Of a stretch of DNA of 64,000 bases, positions 32,384-40,463 are shown in pieces. The position numbers and the translations under genes were made by a program. The notes beneath the pieces were generated by a model, which saw only the letters and a program-made list of their open reading frames with translations, made no database searches and was not told the origin of the DNA. The stretch is from an uncultured Prevotella sp. Its GTDB lineage: Bacteria > Bacteroidota > Bacteroidia > Bacteroidales > Bacteroidaceae. Within the stretch, counting starts at the first letter, position 1. Each line of letters begins with the position of its first letter. The stretch spans positions 17,236 through 81,235 of the forward strand of contig CALUFA010000007.1 in assembly GCA_944319795.1 (NCBI GenBank), read 5' to 3'.

Positions 32384-33172
32384 ATGAAAAAGATTGATTG
32401 TATTATCATGGACTGGGCCGGAACCGCCGTCGACTACGGATGCTTCGCCCCGGTAGAAGCCTTCGTCGAGAGTTTCAAGGCCATCGGAACACCCGTAACC
32501 GTAGCTGAAACGCGCGCGCACATGGGGCTTACGAAGATTGAAGAAGTACGCGCACTGTTCGGTATCGGGCACGTAAAGTCGGATTTCCACGCTAAATACG
32601 GCCGCGACTACGACGAGAACGACGTGCAGGAATGTTATAAGAAATTCCAAAAGCAACTTTTCCGCACGCTTGAATACTACTCAAAGCCTATCCCCGGAGT
32701 GGTAGATGTCATATCACGCCTGCGCAAACAGGGCGTAAAAGTAGGCTCGACTACCGGATACACACGCGGAATGATGGACGTGGTCGTACCGGCCGCGGCC
32801 GCCCACGGCTACATAATAGACAACTGCGAGACGTCTGACAATCTGCCGGGAGGCCGGCCGAAACCATACATGATTTACCAGAACATGTGCCGTTTGGACA
32901 TACCGTCGGCGCGCTCGGTAGTCAAAGTAGGCGACACGGTTTCAGACATCAAGGAGGGTGTGAACGCCGGCGCATGGAGCGTAGGCGTGATACTCGGCAG
33001 CAACGAGCTTGCCCTGACAGAAAAGGAAGTTGCCGAAATGCCGGCCGACGAACTAAGAGAAAGGATGAAAGACGTGCGCTACCGCATGTACGCAGCCGGA
33101 GCCGACTACGTGATAGACGGCATAGAAGAACTGCCCATGCTGATAGACTGTATCAACTCTATAAACAGTTAA
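32384..33172 (+). CDS. phnX: Phosphonoacetaldehyde hydrolase
   Basis: HAD-superfamily enzyme of 262 residues that splits phosphonoacetaldehyde into acetaldehyde and phosphate. The nucleophile is Asp10 in the unusual motif MDWAGTAVDYG, characteristic of this enzyme, and the Schiff-base lysine is K51 in HMGLTKIEEV. Later motifs include VGSTTGYTRGMMD, CETSDNLPGGRPKPYMIY and VVKVGDTVSDIKEGVNAG, the metal-binding C-terminal part. All key residues are present. It is the second gene in a three-gene operon between DUF5690 and phnW. Confidence 0.96.
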   Translation: MKKIDCIIMDWAGTAVDYGCFAPVEAFVESFKAIGTPVTVAETRAHMGLTKIEEVRALFGIGHVKSDFHAKYGRDYDENDVQECYKKFQKQLFRTLEYYSKPIPGVVDVISRLRKQGVKVGSTTGYTRGMMDVVVPAAAAHGYIIDNCETSDNLPGGRPKPYMIYQNMCRLDIPSARSVVKVGDTVSDIKEGVNAGAWSVGVILGSNELALTEKEVAEMPADELRERMKDVRYRMYAAGADYVIDGIEELPMLIDCINSINS

Positions 33173-33216
33173 TCATAACCACTTATAAACCAAATATCTA
33201 ACAAGACACAAACGAC

Positions 33217-34299
33217 ATGAGACCATATTTATTGCTTACCCCCGGTCCGCTGACTACGACTGAGACGGTGAAGAGCGCCATGATGAGCGACTGGTGCACT
33301 TGGGACAAAGACTACAACGAAGGCATAGTAGAGGAGATAAGGCGGCAGCTCGTCGAGATAGCCTCGAGCCGTCCCGAGGAATACACGGCCGTGCTGATGC
33401 AGGGCAGCGGCACGTTCTGCGTCGAGGCAACGTTGGGCGGAGTGGTACGCCCTGAAGACAACCTGTTGGTAGCCGCCAACGGCGCATACGGCAAGCGCAT
33501 GGGCGTGATAGCCGACTATTACAAGCTGAACTGCCATGTAATGAAGTTTGAAGAGACCGAGCCCGTAAGCCCCGAAGCCATCGGCAAATACCTTGACGGG
33601 CACGACGAAGTGACACATGTGTCGGTAGTACACTGCGAGACCACTACCGGAGTGCTCAACCCCCTGGCCGAAATCGCGTCGGTAGTAAAAGCCCACGGCA
33701 AGACGCTCATAGTCGACGCTATGAGCAGTTTCGGCGGAGTGCCCGTAGACATGGCCGAATTAGGCATCGACTTCCTTATCTCAAGCGCCAACAAATGCAT
33801 ACAAGGCGTGCCCGGATTCGGCTTCATCATAGCCCGTAAATCGCTGCTCCAGCAATGCAAAGGCGTGGCCCGTTCGCTCTCGCTCGACATATACGACCAA
33901 TGGGAAACTATGGAAAAAGGACACGGCAAATGGCGTTTCACATCGCCGACGCACGTAGTGCGCGCCTTTATGCAGGCCCTGGCCGAACTGAAGGAAGAAG
34001 GAGGAGTGGCCGCACGCCACGCGCGCTATTGCGAAAACCACAAGACTCTTGTTGAAGGCATGCGCTCGTTAGGCTATAAGACGCTGCTGCCCGACGAATG
34101 GCAGTCGCCCGTCATAACTTCGTTCCATTACCCTACGGCCGGCTTCGACTTCGCTTCCTTTTACCAAAAGCTCAAGGCCAAGGGATTCGTCATCTACCCG
34201 GGAAAGATTTCACAGGCCGATACGTTCCGCATAGGCAACATCGGCGACGTACACCCCGACGACTTCAAGCGCCTCGTAGAAATAATCCGCTCGCTTTGA
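33217..34299 (+). CDS. phnW: 2-Aminoethylphosphonate-pyruvate transaminase
   Basis: PLP enzyme of 360 residues that converts 2-aminoethylphosphonate and pyruvate into phosphonoacetaldehyde and alanine, supplying PhnX. Typical marks: [15 protein letters not shown] at the N-terminus, [24 protein letters not shown], the PLP-contacting Asp in [10 protein letters not shown] and the PLP lysine K193 in [15 protein letters not shown]. The C-terminus [13 protein letters not shown] matches the family. phnX precedes it by 44 bp. Together the two give phosphate, acetaldehyde and alanine from a phosphonate headgroup; no ppm/ppd biosynthetic genes are nearby. Confidence 0.96.
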   Translation: MRPYLLLTPGPLTTTETVKSAMMSDWCTWDKDYNEGIVEEIRRQLVEIASSRPEEYTAVLMQGSGTFCVEATLGGVVRPEDNLLVAANGAYGKRMGVIADYYKLNCHVMKFEETEPVSPEAIGKYLDGHDEVTHVSVVHCETTTGVLNPLAEIASVVKAHGKTLIVDAMSSFGGVPVDMAELGIDFLISSANKCIQGVPGFGFIIARKSLLQQCKGVARSLSLDIYDQWETMEKGHGKWRFTSPTHVVRAFMQALAELKEEGGVAARHARYCENHKTLVEGMRSLGYKTLLPDEWQSPVITSFHYPTAGFDFASFYQKLKAKGFVIYPGKISQADTFRIGNIGDVHPDDFKRLVEIIRSL

Positions 34300-34340
34300 G
34301 ACAAAACGGGAAAAGAACATATTGAATTGACTTGACAGAC

Positions 34341-34361
34341 AGCCGGTTAGCCACCGGCTTT
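34341..34361 (+). terminator. Weak hairpin after phnW
   Basis: AGCCGGT, 5-nt loop, ACCGGCT, then TT. The stem is short with a poor T-tract. The adjoining 22-bp-period array may add to the 3' end structure. Confidence 0.4.
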
Positions 34362-34363
34362 GC

Positions 34364-34444
34364 AAAAGGCATCCTTTTACGTTTCAAAAGGATGCCTTTC
34401 ATCGTGTAAAAGGCAACCTTTTAGGAAGCAAAAGGCTACCTTTT
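34364..34444. repeat. Four-unit 22-bp-period palindrome array, copy 3 (best conserved)
   Basis: Cores at 34364, 34386, 34408 and 34430 read AAAAGGCATCCTTTT, AAAAGGATGCCTTTC, AAAAGGCAACCTTTT and AAAAGGCTACCTTTT. Linkers of 7 bp are unrelated. This copy defines the consensus AAAAGGnnnCCTTTT. The rest of the 357-bp gap to rseC holds only the promoter at 34586. Confidence 0.9.
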
Positions 34445-34585
34445 ACACAACGCCCTATCCACCATGCCCCACTAACATGTTTACAGGCCGTAAATGGCTT
34501 GCAAATAACGAGATGCGCCCAAACAGGCACAACGTTCCTATATGCATCATTTTTCTTAAATTTTACATTAAATTATCCATTTTTG

Positions 34586-34616
34586 TTTGCCGTTTGAAAA
34601 TATAGTATTACTTTTG
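34586..34616 (+). promoter_or_regulatory. Canonical -33/-7 promoter for rseC-rnf
   Basis: TTTG at 34586-34589, 19-bp spacer, TACTTTTG at 34609-34616. It likely serves the whole rseC-rnfBCDGEA operon. Confidence 0.75.
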
Positions 34617-34656
34617 CAATTGCAAACTCCAGTTTGCAAAACCTTGTTCGAATAGC

Positions 34657-35073
34657 ATGAACGCAAACATTAAACATTGTGGTGTTGTCGACGATATAAC
34701 AGGCGGGTGCATCAAAGTGCGCATCGTCCAGGCTTCGGCATGCGCATCTTGCAAAGTAGCCAACAGGTGCAACGCATCGGAAAGCAAGGAAAAAATAGTG
34801 GAAGTATATGACGAGGACACGACAAGGTTCTCTATCGGCGACAACGTCGTGGTAAGCGCCTCGCAAGGCACAGGCTTCCTGGCCGTATTCCTAAGTTCCG
34901 TGATACCGCTGTTCCTGCTTATCGTCGTACTTGCCTCGGTATTGGCCGCCACCGGCAACGAGGCTTGGGCGGCATTGGCAAGTCTTGGAGGATTAGTTCC
35001 GTATTACCTTATCCTATACATGTTTAAAGACAAAATCCGTTCACGCCTGTCGTTCAAGATAGAACACGAATAG
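34657..35073 (+). CDS. rseC: RseC-family protein of the Rnf cluster
   Basis: A 138-residue inner-membrane protein. The N-terminal cysteine cluster SACASCKVANRC (around residues 28-38) is typical of the RseC/MucC family. A middle domain IGDNVVVSASQGTG and two transmembrane helices (about residues 74-95 and 104-121) follow. RseC works with Rnf-like complexes in reducing SoxR in E. coli; in Bacteroidales it habitually opens the rnf operon, as here, with a gap of 61 bp to rnfB. Its exact role in Rnf function is not known. Confidence 0.85.
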   Translation: MNANIKHCGVVDDITGGCIKVRIVQASACASCKVANRCNASESKEKIVEVYDEDTTRFSIGDNVVVSASQGTGFLAVFLSSVIPLFLLIVVLASVLAATGNEAWAALASLGGLVPYYLILYMFKDKIRSRLSFKIEHE

Positions 35074-35134
35074 GCGTGACAAACGCATAATCCATGAAAT
35101 CAAACATTAATTAACTAAAACAAATACAAAACTT

Positions 35135-36034
35135 ATGAACTTTATTTTGATTGCAGTAATTGTTCTTGGAGGCATTGCGCTGGTTTCTTCAGTAGTGCTA
35201 TACGTGTGCTCCAAGAAATTCGCGGTCTATGAAGACCCCCGACTGGCGCAAGTCTCGGCGGTGCTGCCGGGCGCCAATTGCGGAGGATGCGGCTATCCGG
35301 GATGTTCAGGCATGGCAGCAGCCTTGGTGAAAGGAGCCGATGCCGGTTCGCTCGATGGGCTTTATTGCCCGGTAGGCGGTACGGAAGTAATGGGAAAAGT
35401 GGCCGACTTGCTCGGCATGGCGGTGGCCAATACCGAGCCCAAGGTGGCCGTCGTGCGTTGCAACGGCACATGCGAACTGCGTCCGCACATAGCCGAATAT
35501 AACGGCCTGCGCACTTGTACGGCAATGAACTCGTGCGGAGCCGGCGAAACAGGCTGCGGATACGGATGCCTCGGTTGCGGCGACTGCGTAAAGGCATGCG
35601 CGTTCGGAGCCATAACGATGAACCCCGAAACGGGCCTGCCCGAAGTCGACGAAGACAAGTGTACGGCATGCGGCGCATGCGTCAAGGCATGCCCGCGACA
35701 CATCATCGAACTTCGGAAAAAGGGAGTCAAGAACCGCCGCGTTTACGTGCGTTGCGTAAACAAGGACAAAGGCGCGGCTGCGATGAAGGCCTGCAAGGCG
35801 GCATGCATAGGCTGCGGAAAATGCGAGAAGGAATGTAAATTCGAAGCAATAACGATAACAAACAATGTGTCTTACATCGACCCTGACAAGTGCCGCTTAT
35901 GCCGCAAGTGCGTGGAGGTATGCCCGACACATGCCATTATAGCCGTAAACTTCCCCACCCCAAGGCCAAAAACAAATGCCGACACAGACGGAATGGTTAA
36001 AGTAGAACAAAAACAAGAGGAGGTAAACGCATGA
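35135..36034 (+). CDS. rnfB: Rnf complex subunit B (ferredoxin-type)
   Basis: A 299-residue electron-entry subunit with an N-terminal membrane helix. Four-cysteine cluster: CGGCGYPGCSGMAAAL. Further ferredoxin-like motifs follow: CLGCGDCVKACAFGAI, CTACGACVKACPRHII, CIGCGKCEKECKFEAI and CRLCRKCVEVCPTHAI, giving several [4Fe-4S] sites. It accepts electrons from reduced ferredoxin and passes them along the Rnf chain to NAD+ while ions are pumped. Its stop overlaps the rnfC start by 4 bp (ATGA). Confidence 0.96.
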   Translation: MNFILIAVIVLGGIALVSSVVLYVCSKKFAVYEDPRLAQVSAVLPGANCGGCGYPGCSGMAAALVKGADAGSLDGLYCPVGGTEVMGKVADLLGMAVANTEPKVAVVRCNGTCELRPHIAEYNGLRTCTAMNSCGAGETGCGYGCLGCGDCVKACAFGAITMNPETGLPEVDEDKCTACGACVKACPRHIIELRKKGVKNRRVYVRCVNKDKGAAAMKACKAACIGCGKCEKECKFEAITITNNVSYIDPDKCRLCRKCVEVCPTHAIIAVNFPTPRPKTNADTDGMVKVEQKQEEVNA

Positions 36035-37383
36035 AACTCAGGACATTCAGAATAGGAGGCGTTCATCCGGAAGAAAACAAGTTGTCTTCCGAATCAGCTA
36101 CGCAAATAGCAAAACTCCCACAACAAGCAATATTTCCACTGTCACAACATATCGGCGCACCGGCCAAACCAGTAGTAAAAAAGGGCGACAAGGTAAAAGT
36201 TGGCACGCTCTTGGCTGAAGCCGGAGGGTTCGTCTCGGCACCGATTTATTCGTCAGTCTCAGGCACCGTGCAGAAAATCGACGAGGCTATAGATGCTACC
36301 GGATACCGTAAACCGGTGATAATAGTAAAGGTTGAAGGCGACGAATGGGAAGAAAGCATCGACCGCTCGGACAAGCTCGAAACATTGGAGTCACATCCCG
36401 AACTTACGCCGGAAGAAATCGTAGAGCGCATTAAGAAGGCCGGCGTAACCGGTATGGGCGGCGCAGGCTTCCCCACGTTCATCAAGTTGTGCCCTCCACC
36501 TACGGCCAAGGCCGAATGCGTAATATTGAACGGCGTAGAGTGCGAGCCTTACATCACATCCGATTACAGGCTAATGATGGAACATGCCGACGAAATATTG
36601 GTAGGGCTCGACTTACTGATGAAGGCCGTAAAGGTTGACAAGGGATACATCGGCATTGAGGAGAACAAACCCCAAGCGATAGAATTGTTCGAGGAAAAAA
36701 CAAAGAACAAACCTAACGTCGAAATTGTTCCGCTTGCAAAAAAATACCCCCAAGGCGGCGAGAAACAACTTGTAGACGCAGTGATACGCCGCCAAGTGCC
36801 GGCACCGCCGGCAATCCCCGTAAACGTCGGGGCTGTCGTACAAAACGTCGGTACGGCATTTGCCGTTTACCAGGCCGTAATGAAAAACAAGCCCCTGTTT
36901 GAGCGTTACACCACCGTTACGGGCAAGAAACTCGCAAAGCCAAGCAACTTCCTCGTCCGCATGGGCACACCGATGATAGACCTTATCAACGAGTGCGGCG
37001 GCATGCCGGAAGGCGACAACAAGCTGCTGGCAGGAGGACCGATGATGGGAAAAGCGCTTACCTCGGTCGAAGTTCCAATCTGCAAAGGTACGAACAGCGT
37101 AACAATCCTCAGCGGAGACGACGCAAAGCGCAAACCAGTACAGCCATGCATACGCTGCGCAAAGTGCGTAAGCGCATGCCCTATGGGACTTGAACCATAT
37201 CTACTGGCCACCGCAAGCGCGCTGCACGACTGGGAAAAGGTAGAGGCTGCAGGAGTAACCTCATGCATCGAATGCGGCTCATGCCAATTCACATGCCCCG
37301 CGCACAGGCCCATGCTCGACAACATCCGCCTCGGGAAGGGCACCGTCATGGGAATAATCAAAGCGCGTAACGCAAAAAAGTGA
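36031..37383 (+). CDS. rnfC: Rnf complex subunit C (NADH/FMN-binding)
   Basis: A 450-residue peripheral subunit. N-terminal biotinyl-like barrel (FPLSQHIGAPAKPVVKKGDK); the flavin/NAD region GMGGAGFPTFIKL and GVECEPYITSDYRLMMEHAD; a SLBB-like segment; and two [4Fe-4S] motifs CIRCAKCVSACPMGLEP and CIECGSCQFTCPAHRP at the C-terminus. It reduces NAD+. It overlaps rnfB by 4 bp and is followed by rnfD after 65 bp. Confidence 0.96.
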   Translation: MKLRTFRIGGVHPEENKLSSESATQIAKLPQQAIFPLSQHIGAPAKPVVKKGDKVKVGTLLAEAGGFVSAPIYSSVSGTVQKIDEAIDATGYRKPVIIVKVEGDEWEESIDRSDKLETLESHPELTPEEIVERIKKAGVTGMGGAGFPTFIKLCPPPTAKAECVILNGVECEPYITSDYRLMMEHADEILVGLDLLMKAVKVDKGYIGIEENKPQAIELFEEKTKNKPNVEIVPLAKKYPQGGEKQLVDAVIRRQVPAPPAIPVNVGAVVQNVGTAFAVYQAVMKNKPLFERYTTVTGKKLAKPSNFLVRMGTPMIDLINECGGMPEGDNKLLAGGPMMGKALTSVEVPICKGTNSVTILSGDDAKRKPVQPCIRCAKCVSACPMGLEPYLLATASALHDWEKVEAAGVTSCIECGSCQFTCPAHRPMLDNIRLGKGTVMGIIKARNAKK

Positions 37384-37448
37384 CTATCAACTTAACTTAT
37401 CCTAAAGGCCGCTTGCGGCCGTAAAACAAACAACATCAATTCTACAAA

Positions 37449-38459
37449 ATGGGCAAATTAATAGTATCATTATCGCCACACGCTCACGGCACGGACAGCG
37501 TTGAGCGCAACATGTACGGCGTAATCATAGCCTTAGTGCCGGCGTTGCTCGTGTCGTTCCTATATTTCGGACTCGGCTCGGTAGTCGTTTGCGCATCAAG
37601 CGTTGCAGCATGCGTGTTCTTCGAGTGGGCAATAACCAAATACATGCTAAAAAGAGAACCGACAATCAGCGACGGTTCGGCCATACTAACAGGCTTGCTG
37701 CTCGGTTTCAACCTACCCTCAAACCTTCCCGTATGGATTGTAATAATAGGCGCTTTGGTTGCAATAGGCATCGGCAAGATGACGTTCGGAGGTTTGGGAT
37801 GCAATCCGTTCAACCCCGCATTGGTAGGCCGCTGCTTCCTTTTGGCATCGTTCCCTGCGCAAATGACCTCGTGGCCTATCGCCGGACAGCTCGCTTCATA
37901 CGTCGACGCGCAAACAGGTGCGACCCCGTTGAGCATCATGAAACAAGCCATTAAATCAGGCGACGCTTCCGTTCTCGACCAACTTCCTGATTCCTTGTCG
38001 TTGCTACTCGGCAATCCGGGACTGAACAACGGCGCAGGAACCATCGGCGAAGTTTGTGCATTGGCATTGCTTATAGGCTTAGCATACATGCTTTGGAAGA
38101 AAATCATCACATGGCACATCCCTGTAAGCATACTCGCCACTGTATTCATCTTCAGCGGTTTGCTTCACTTGGCAAACCCCGTTTACGCTAATCCGGTAGC
38201 GACACTGCTCAGCGGCGGACTCATGCTCGGCGCAATTTTCATGGCCACCGATTATGTTACGTCTCCAATGACGCATAAAGGCCAACTCATCTACGGCGTG
38301 TCAATAGGTTTCCTAACCGTCGTAATAAGAAACTGGGGCTCTTATCCCGAGGGAATGTCGTTTGCAATACTTATAATGAATGCGTTGACACCCCTCATAA
38401 ACACATACGTAAAACCGAAACGTTTCGGCGAAATTGTAAACAAGGAGGGTGGAAAATGA
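37449..38459 (+). CDS. rnfD: Rnf complex subunit D (covalent FMN)
   Basis: A 336-residue integral membrane subunit with about nine helices. The covalent-flavin motif is DAQTGATP at residues 153-160, an exact ApbE-type Dxx[ST]GAT site that would place FMN on T159. Other family marks: SDGSAILTGLLLGFNLP, GLGCNPFNPALVGRCF and FMATDYVTSPMT. It overlaps the rnfG start by 4 bp (ATGA). Confidence 0.96.
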   Translation: MGKLIVSLSPHAHGTDSVERNMYGVIIALVPALLVSFLYFGLGSVVVCASSVAACVFFEWAITKYMLKREPTISDGSAILTGLLLGFNLPSNLPVWIVIIGALVAIGIGKMTFGGLGCNPFNPALVGRCFLLASFPAQMTSWPIAGQLASYVDAQTGATPLSIMKQAIKSGDASVLDQLPDSLSLLLGNPGLNNGAGTIGEVCALALLIGLAYMLWKKIITWHIPVSILATVFIFSGLLHLANPVYANPVATLLSGGLMLGAIFMATDYVTSPMTHKGQLIYGVSIGFLTVVIRNWGSYPEGMSFAILIMNALTPLINTYVKPKRFGEIVNKEGGK

Positions 38460-39079
38460 AAAAACTTGAATCAACGATAACCAACATGGTGGTTGTGTTG
38501 GTAGGCGTGGCTTTGATAACGGGCAGCATCCTGGCATACGTAAACCACGTAACGGAAGAGCCTATAAGACTTCAGGCAGAGAAAGCCCTTGCCGACGGTA
38601 TCAAGGCCGTAATGGGCGGAGTTGACCTGACCGTAGCTAAGGAAGACACAGTGAGGCAAACCGTTGCTGGCAAAGAAGTAGTATTTGTCATACACGAAAC
38701 CGTGGGCGCTGACAAGCAACCAATAGGAGCCGCCGTTGAAAGTACGGCCGGAGGTTTCGGCGGTGATCTGAAAATACTGGTAGGATTCGACAACGACGGA
38801 CAGATACTCGGCTACACGTTACTGCAACACGCCGAAACCCCAGGACTCGGGGCGAAAGCCGATAAATGGTTCCAAAAAGATGGTAAGGGCTGCATAATCG
38901 GAAAGAACCCTAATACGGACAACCTGACAGTTAAGAAGGACGGCGGCGAAATCGACGCCATTACGGCTTCAACCATAACGAGCCGCGCGTTCCTATTAGC
39001 CGTAACACAGGCTTACCAGGCTTACAAGTCGCTCCCAGTCGACGCGAGCACCGGAGCCACAGCAAGCCATAAAGAATAA
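38456..39079 (+). CDS. rnfG: Rnf complex subunit G (FMN-binding)
   Basis: A 207-residue periplasm-facing subunit with one N-terminal helix (about residues 10-28) and an FMN-binding domain. The expected flavinylation site reads DAITASTITS at residues 167-176, where the canonical GA is replaced by AS. A second site, DASTGAT at 196-202 near the C-terminus, fits the ApbE consensus fully. The segment YTLLQHAETPGLGAKAD is the family's conserved loop. rnfE begins 24 bp downstream. Confidence 0.94.
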   Translation: MKKLESTITNMVVVLVGVALITGSILAYVNHVTEEPIRLQAEKALADGIKAVMGGVDLTVAKEDTVRQTVAGKEVVFVIHETVGADKQPIGAAVESTAGGFGGDLKILVGFDNDGQILGYTLLQHAETPGLGAKADKWFQKDGKGCIIGKNPNTDNLTVKKDGGEIDAITASTITSRAFLLAVTQAYQAYKSLPVDASTGATASHKE

Positions 39080-39103
39080 CACAAACCTAAAAATCAAGGA
39101 ACA

Positions 39104-39688
39104 ATGAATTACATAAAAATATTAATCAACGGCATTATCAAGGAGAATCCGACATTCGTGCTACTGCTTGGCATGTGTCCGACGTTGGCCACAACCACAT
39201 CGGCAATGAACGGATTATCAATGGGTTTGGCCACTATGTTCGTGTTGATCTGCTCGAATATAGTAATATCATTGATAAAGAACCTGACCCCCGACATGGT
39301 GCGCATACCGGTATTCGTGGTTGTAATCGCATCGTTCGTCACTATTTTGCAGATGCTGATGCAGGCTTACGTACCGACAATCTATGCCACGCTCGGCCTT
39401 TTCATACCGCTTATCGTGGTAAACTGCATAATCCTCGGCCGCGCCGAGGCGTTCGCATGCTGCCACGGGCCGGTTGAAAGCCTTTTCGACGGCGTTGGTA
39501 TCGGACTTGGTTTCAGCATAGCGCTGACATTGCTCGGCGCGGTACGCGAGTTGCTCGGCGCCGGTTCGATATTCGGCATCGTACTGCTTCCCGAAACAAG
39601 CAACATGCTTCTCTTCATCCTGCCTCCCGGAGCATTCATCACTTTGGGATATTTGATAGCTATTGTAAACAGATTTAAGAAAGCGTAG
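39104..39688 (+). CDS. rnfE: Rnf complex subunit E
   Basis: A 194-residue integral membrane subunit, six hydrophobic helices, related to RnfA and NqrD. Marks: ENPTFVLLLGMCPTLATTTS with the conserved Cys for the membrane iron site, LFIPLIVVNCIILGRAEAFA with the second Cys, and VESLFDGVGIGLGFSIAL. rnfA begins 3 bp later. Confidence 0.95.
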   Translation: MNYIKILINGIIKENPTFVLLLGMCPTLATTTSAMNGLSMGLATMFVLICSNIVISLIKNLTPDMVRIPVFVVVIASFVTILQMLMQAYVPTIYATLGLFIPLIVVNCIILGRAEAFACCHGPVESLFDGVGIGLGFSIALTLLGAVRELLGAGSIFGIVLLPETSNMLLFILPPGAFITLGYLIAIVNRFKKA

Positions 39689-39691
39689 TTT

Positions 39692-40291
39692 ATGGAATAC
39701 TTATTGATTTTCATCTCAGCCATATTCGTGAACAACATCGTGTTGTCACAGTTCCTGGGCATTTGCCCGTTCCTTGGCGTATCACAAAAGATTTCAACGT
39801 CGTTAGGCATGGGAGCGGCCGTAGCCTTCGTGCTAACGCTTTCAACCATCGTGACTTATCTCGTACAGATATACGTCCTCAACCCAATGGGGCTGCAATA
39901 TCTCCAGACGATAGCCTTCATCCTCGTAATCGCCGCCCTCGTTCAGATGGTAGAGATAATCCTGAAGAAAGTCTCGCCTTCGTTATACCAGGCTTTAGGC
40001 ATATACCTTCCGCTTATTACGACAAACTGTGCCGTGCTCGGCGTAGCGATTCTCGTAATCCAGAAAGAATACTCGCTGATACAAAGCGTAGTTTACGCCT
40101 TCTCGACGGCAGTCGGTTTTGCCGTGGCACTGATAATATTCGCTGGCATACGCGAACAGCTGTCAATGGTCAGCATACCCAAAGGCATGCGAGGCATGGC
40201 CATCGTGCTTGTAACCGCCGGCCTGCTCAGCCTCGCCTTCATGGGCTTCTCTGGCGTTGACGGCGGACTAAAAGCCCTCTTCGGATTATAA
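39692..40291 (+). CDS. rnfA: Rnf complex subunit A
   Basis: A 199-residue membrane subunit paired with RnfE. Seen: FVNNIVLSQFLGICPFLGVSQ with one iron-ligand Cys, YLPLITTNCAVLGVAILV with the other, and a final hydrophobic helix ending SGVDGGLKALFGL. It is last in the operon; a terminator follows immediately. Confidence 0.95.
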   Translation: MEYLLIFISAIFVNNIVLSQFLGICPFLGVSQKISTSLGMGAAVAFVLTLSTIVTYLVQIYVLNPMGLQYLQTIAFILVIAALVQMVEIILKKVSPSLYQALGIYLPLITTNCAVLGVAILVIQKEYSLIQSVVYAFSTAVGFAVALIIFAGIREQLSMVSIPKGMRGMAIVLVTAGLLSLAFMGFSGVDGGLKALFGL

Positions 40292-40297
40292 CATAAG

Positions 40298-40365
40298 GAG
40301 TTGTCGGGATTTATTAGGAGTTAATATTTTATCCGTCTCCCGATAAATCCCGGCAACTCTTTTTC
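40298..40365 (+). terminator. Rho-independent terminator after rnfA
   Basis: GAGTTGTCGGGATTTAT at 40298-40314 pairs (one G-U) with ATAAATCCCGGCAACTC at 40343-40359 and is followed by TTTTT. Confidence 0.88.
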
Positions 40366-40401
40366 ATAATTATATTTTTCACACCTTTTCCTATAATATA
40401 T

Positions 40402-40432
40402 TTTGTAGGAAATGAAATTATGTTTAGTTTTG
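40402..40432 (+). promoter_or_regulatory. Canonical -33/-7 promoter for galE
   Basis: TTTG at 40402-40405, 19-bp spacer, TAGTTTTG at 40425-40432. Confidence 0.75.
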
Positions 40433-40463
40433 CATTTGGATTAACGTTAAATGCAAAACACTT

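Noticed and set aside
34364-34444. Miniature CRISPR suggested by 22-bp periodicity
   Set aside because: The repeated core is only 15 bp and palindromic and linkers are 7 bp, far below CRISPR dimensions; no cas genes.
37384-37448. GGCCGCTTGCGGCC hairpin between rnfC and rnfD as terminator
   Set aside because: The stem is short with no T-tract, and the gap lies within an operon whose other genes need the transcript.
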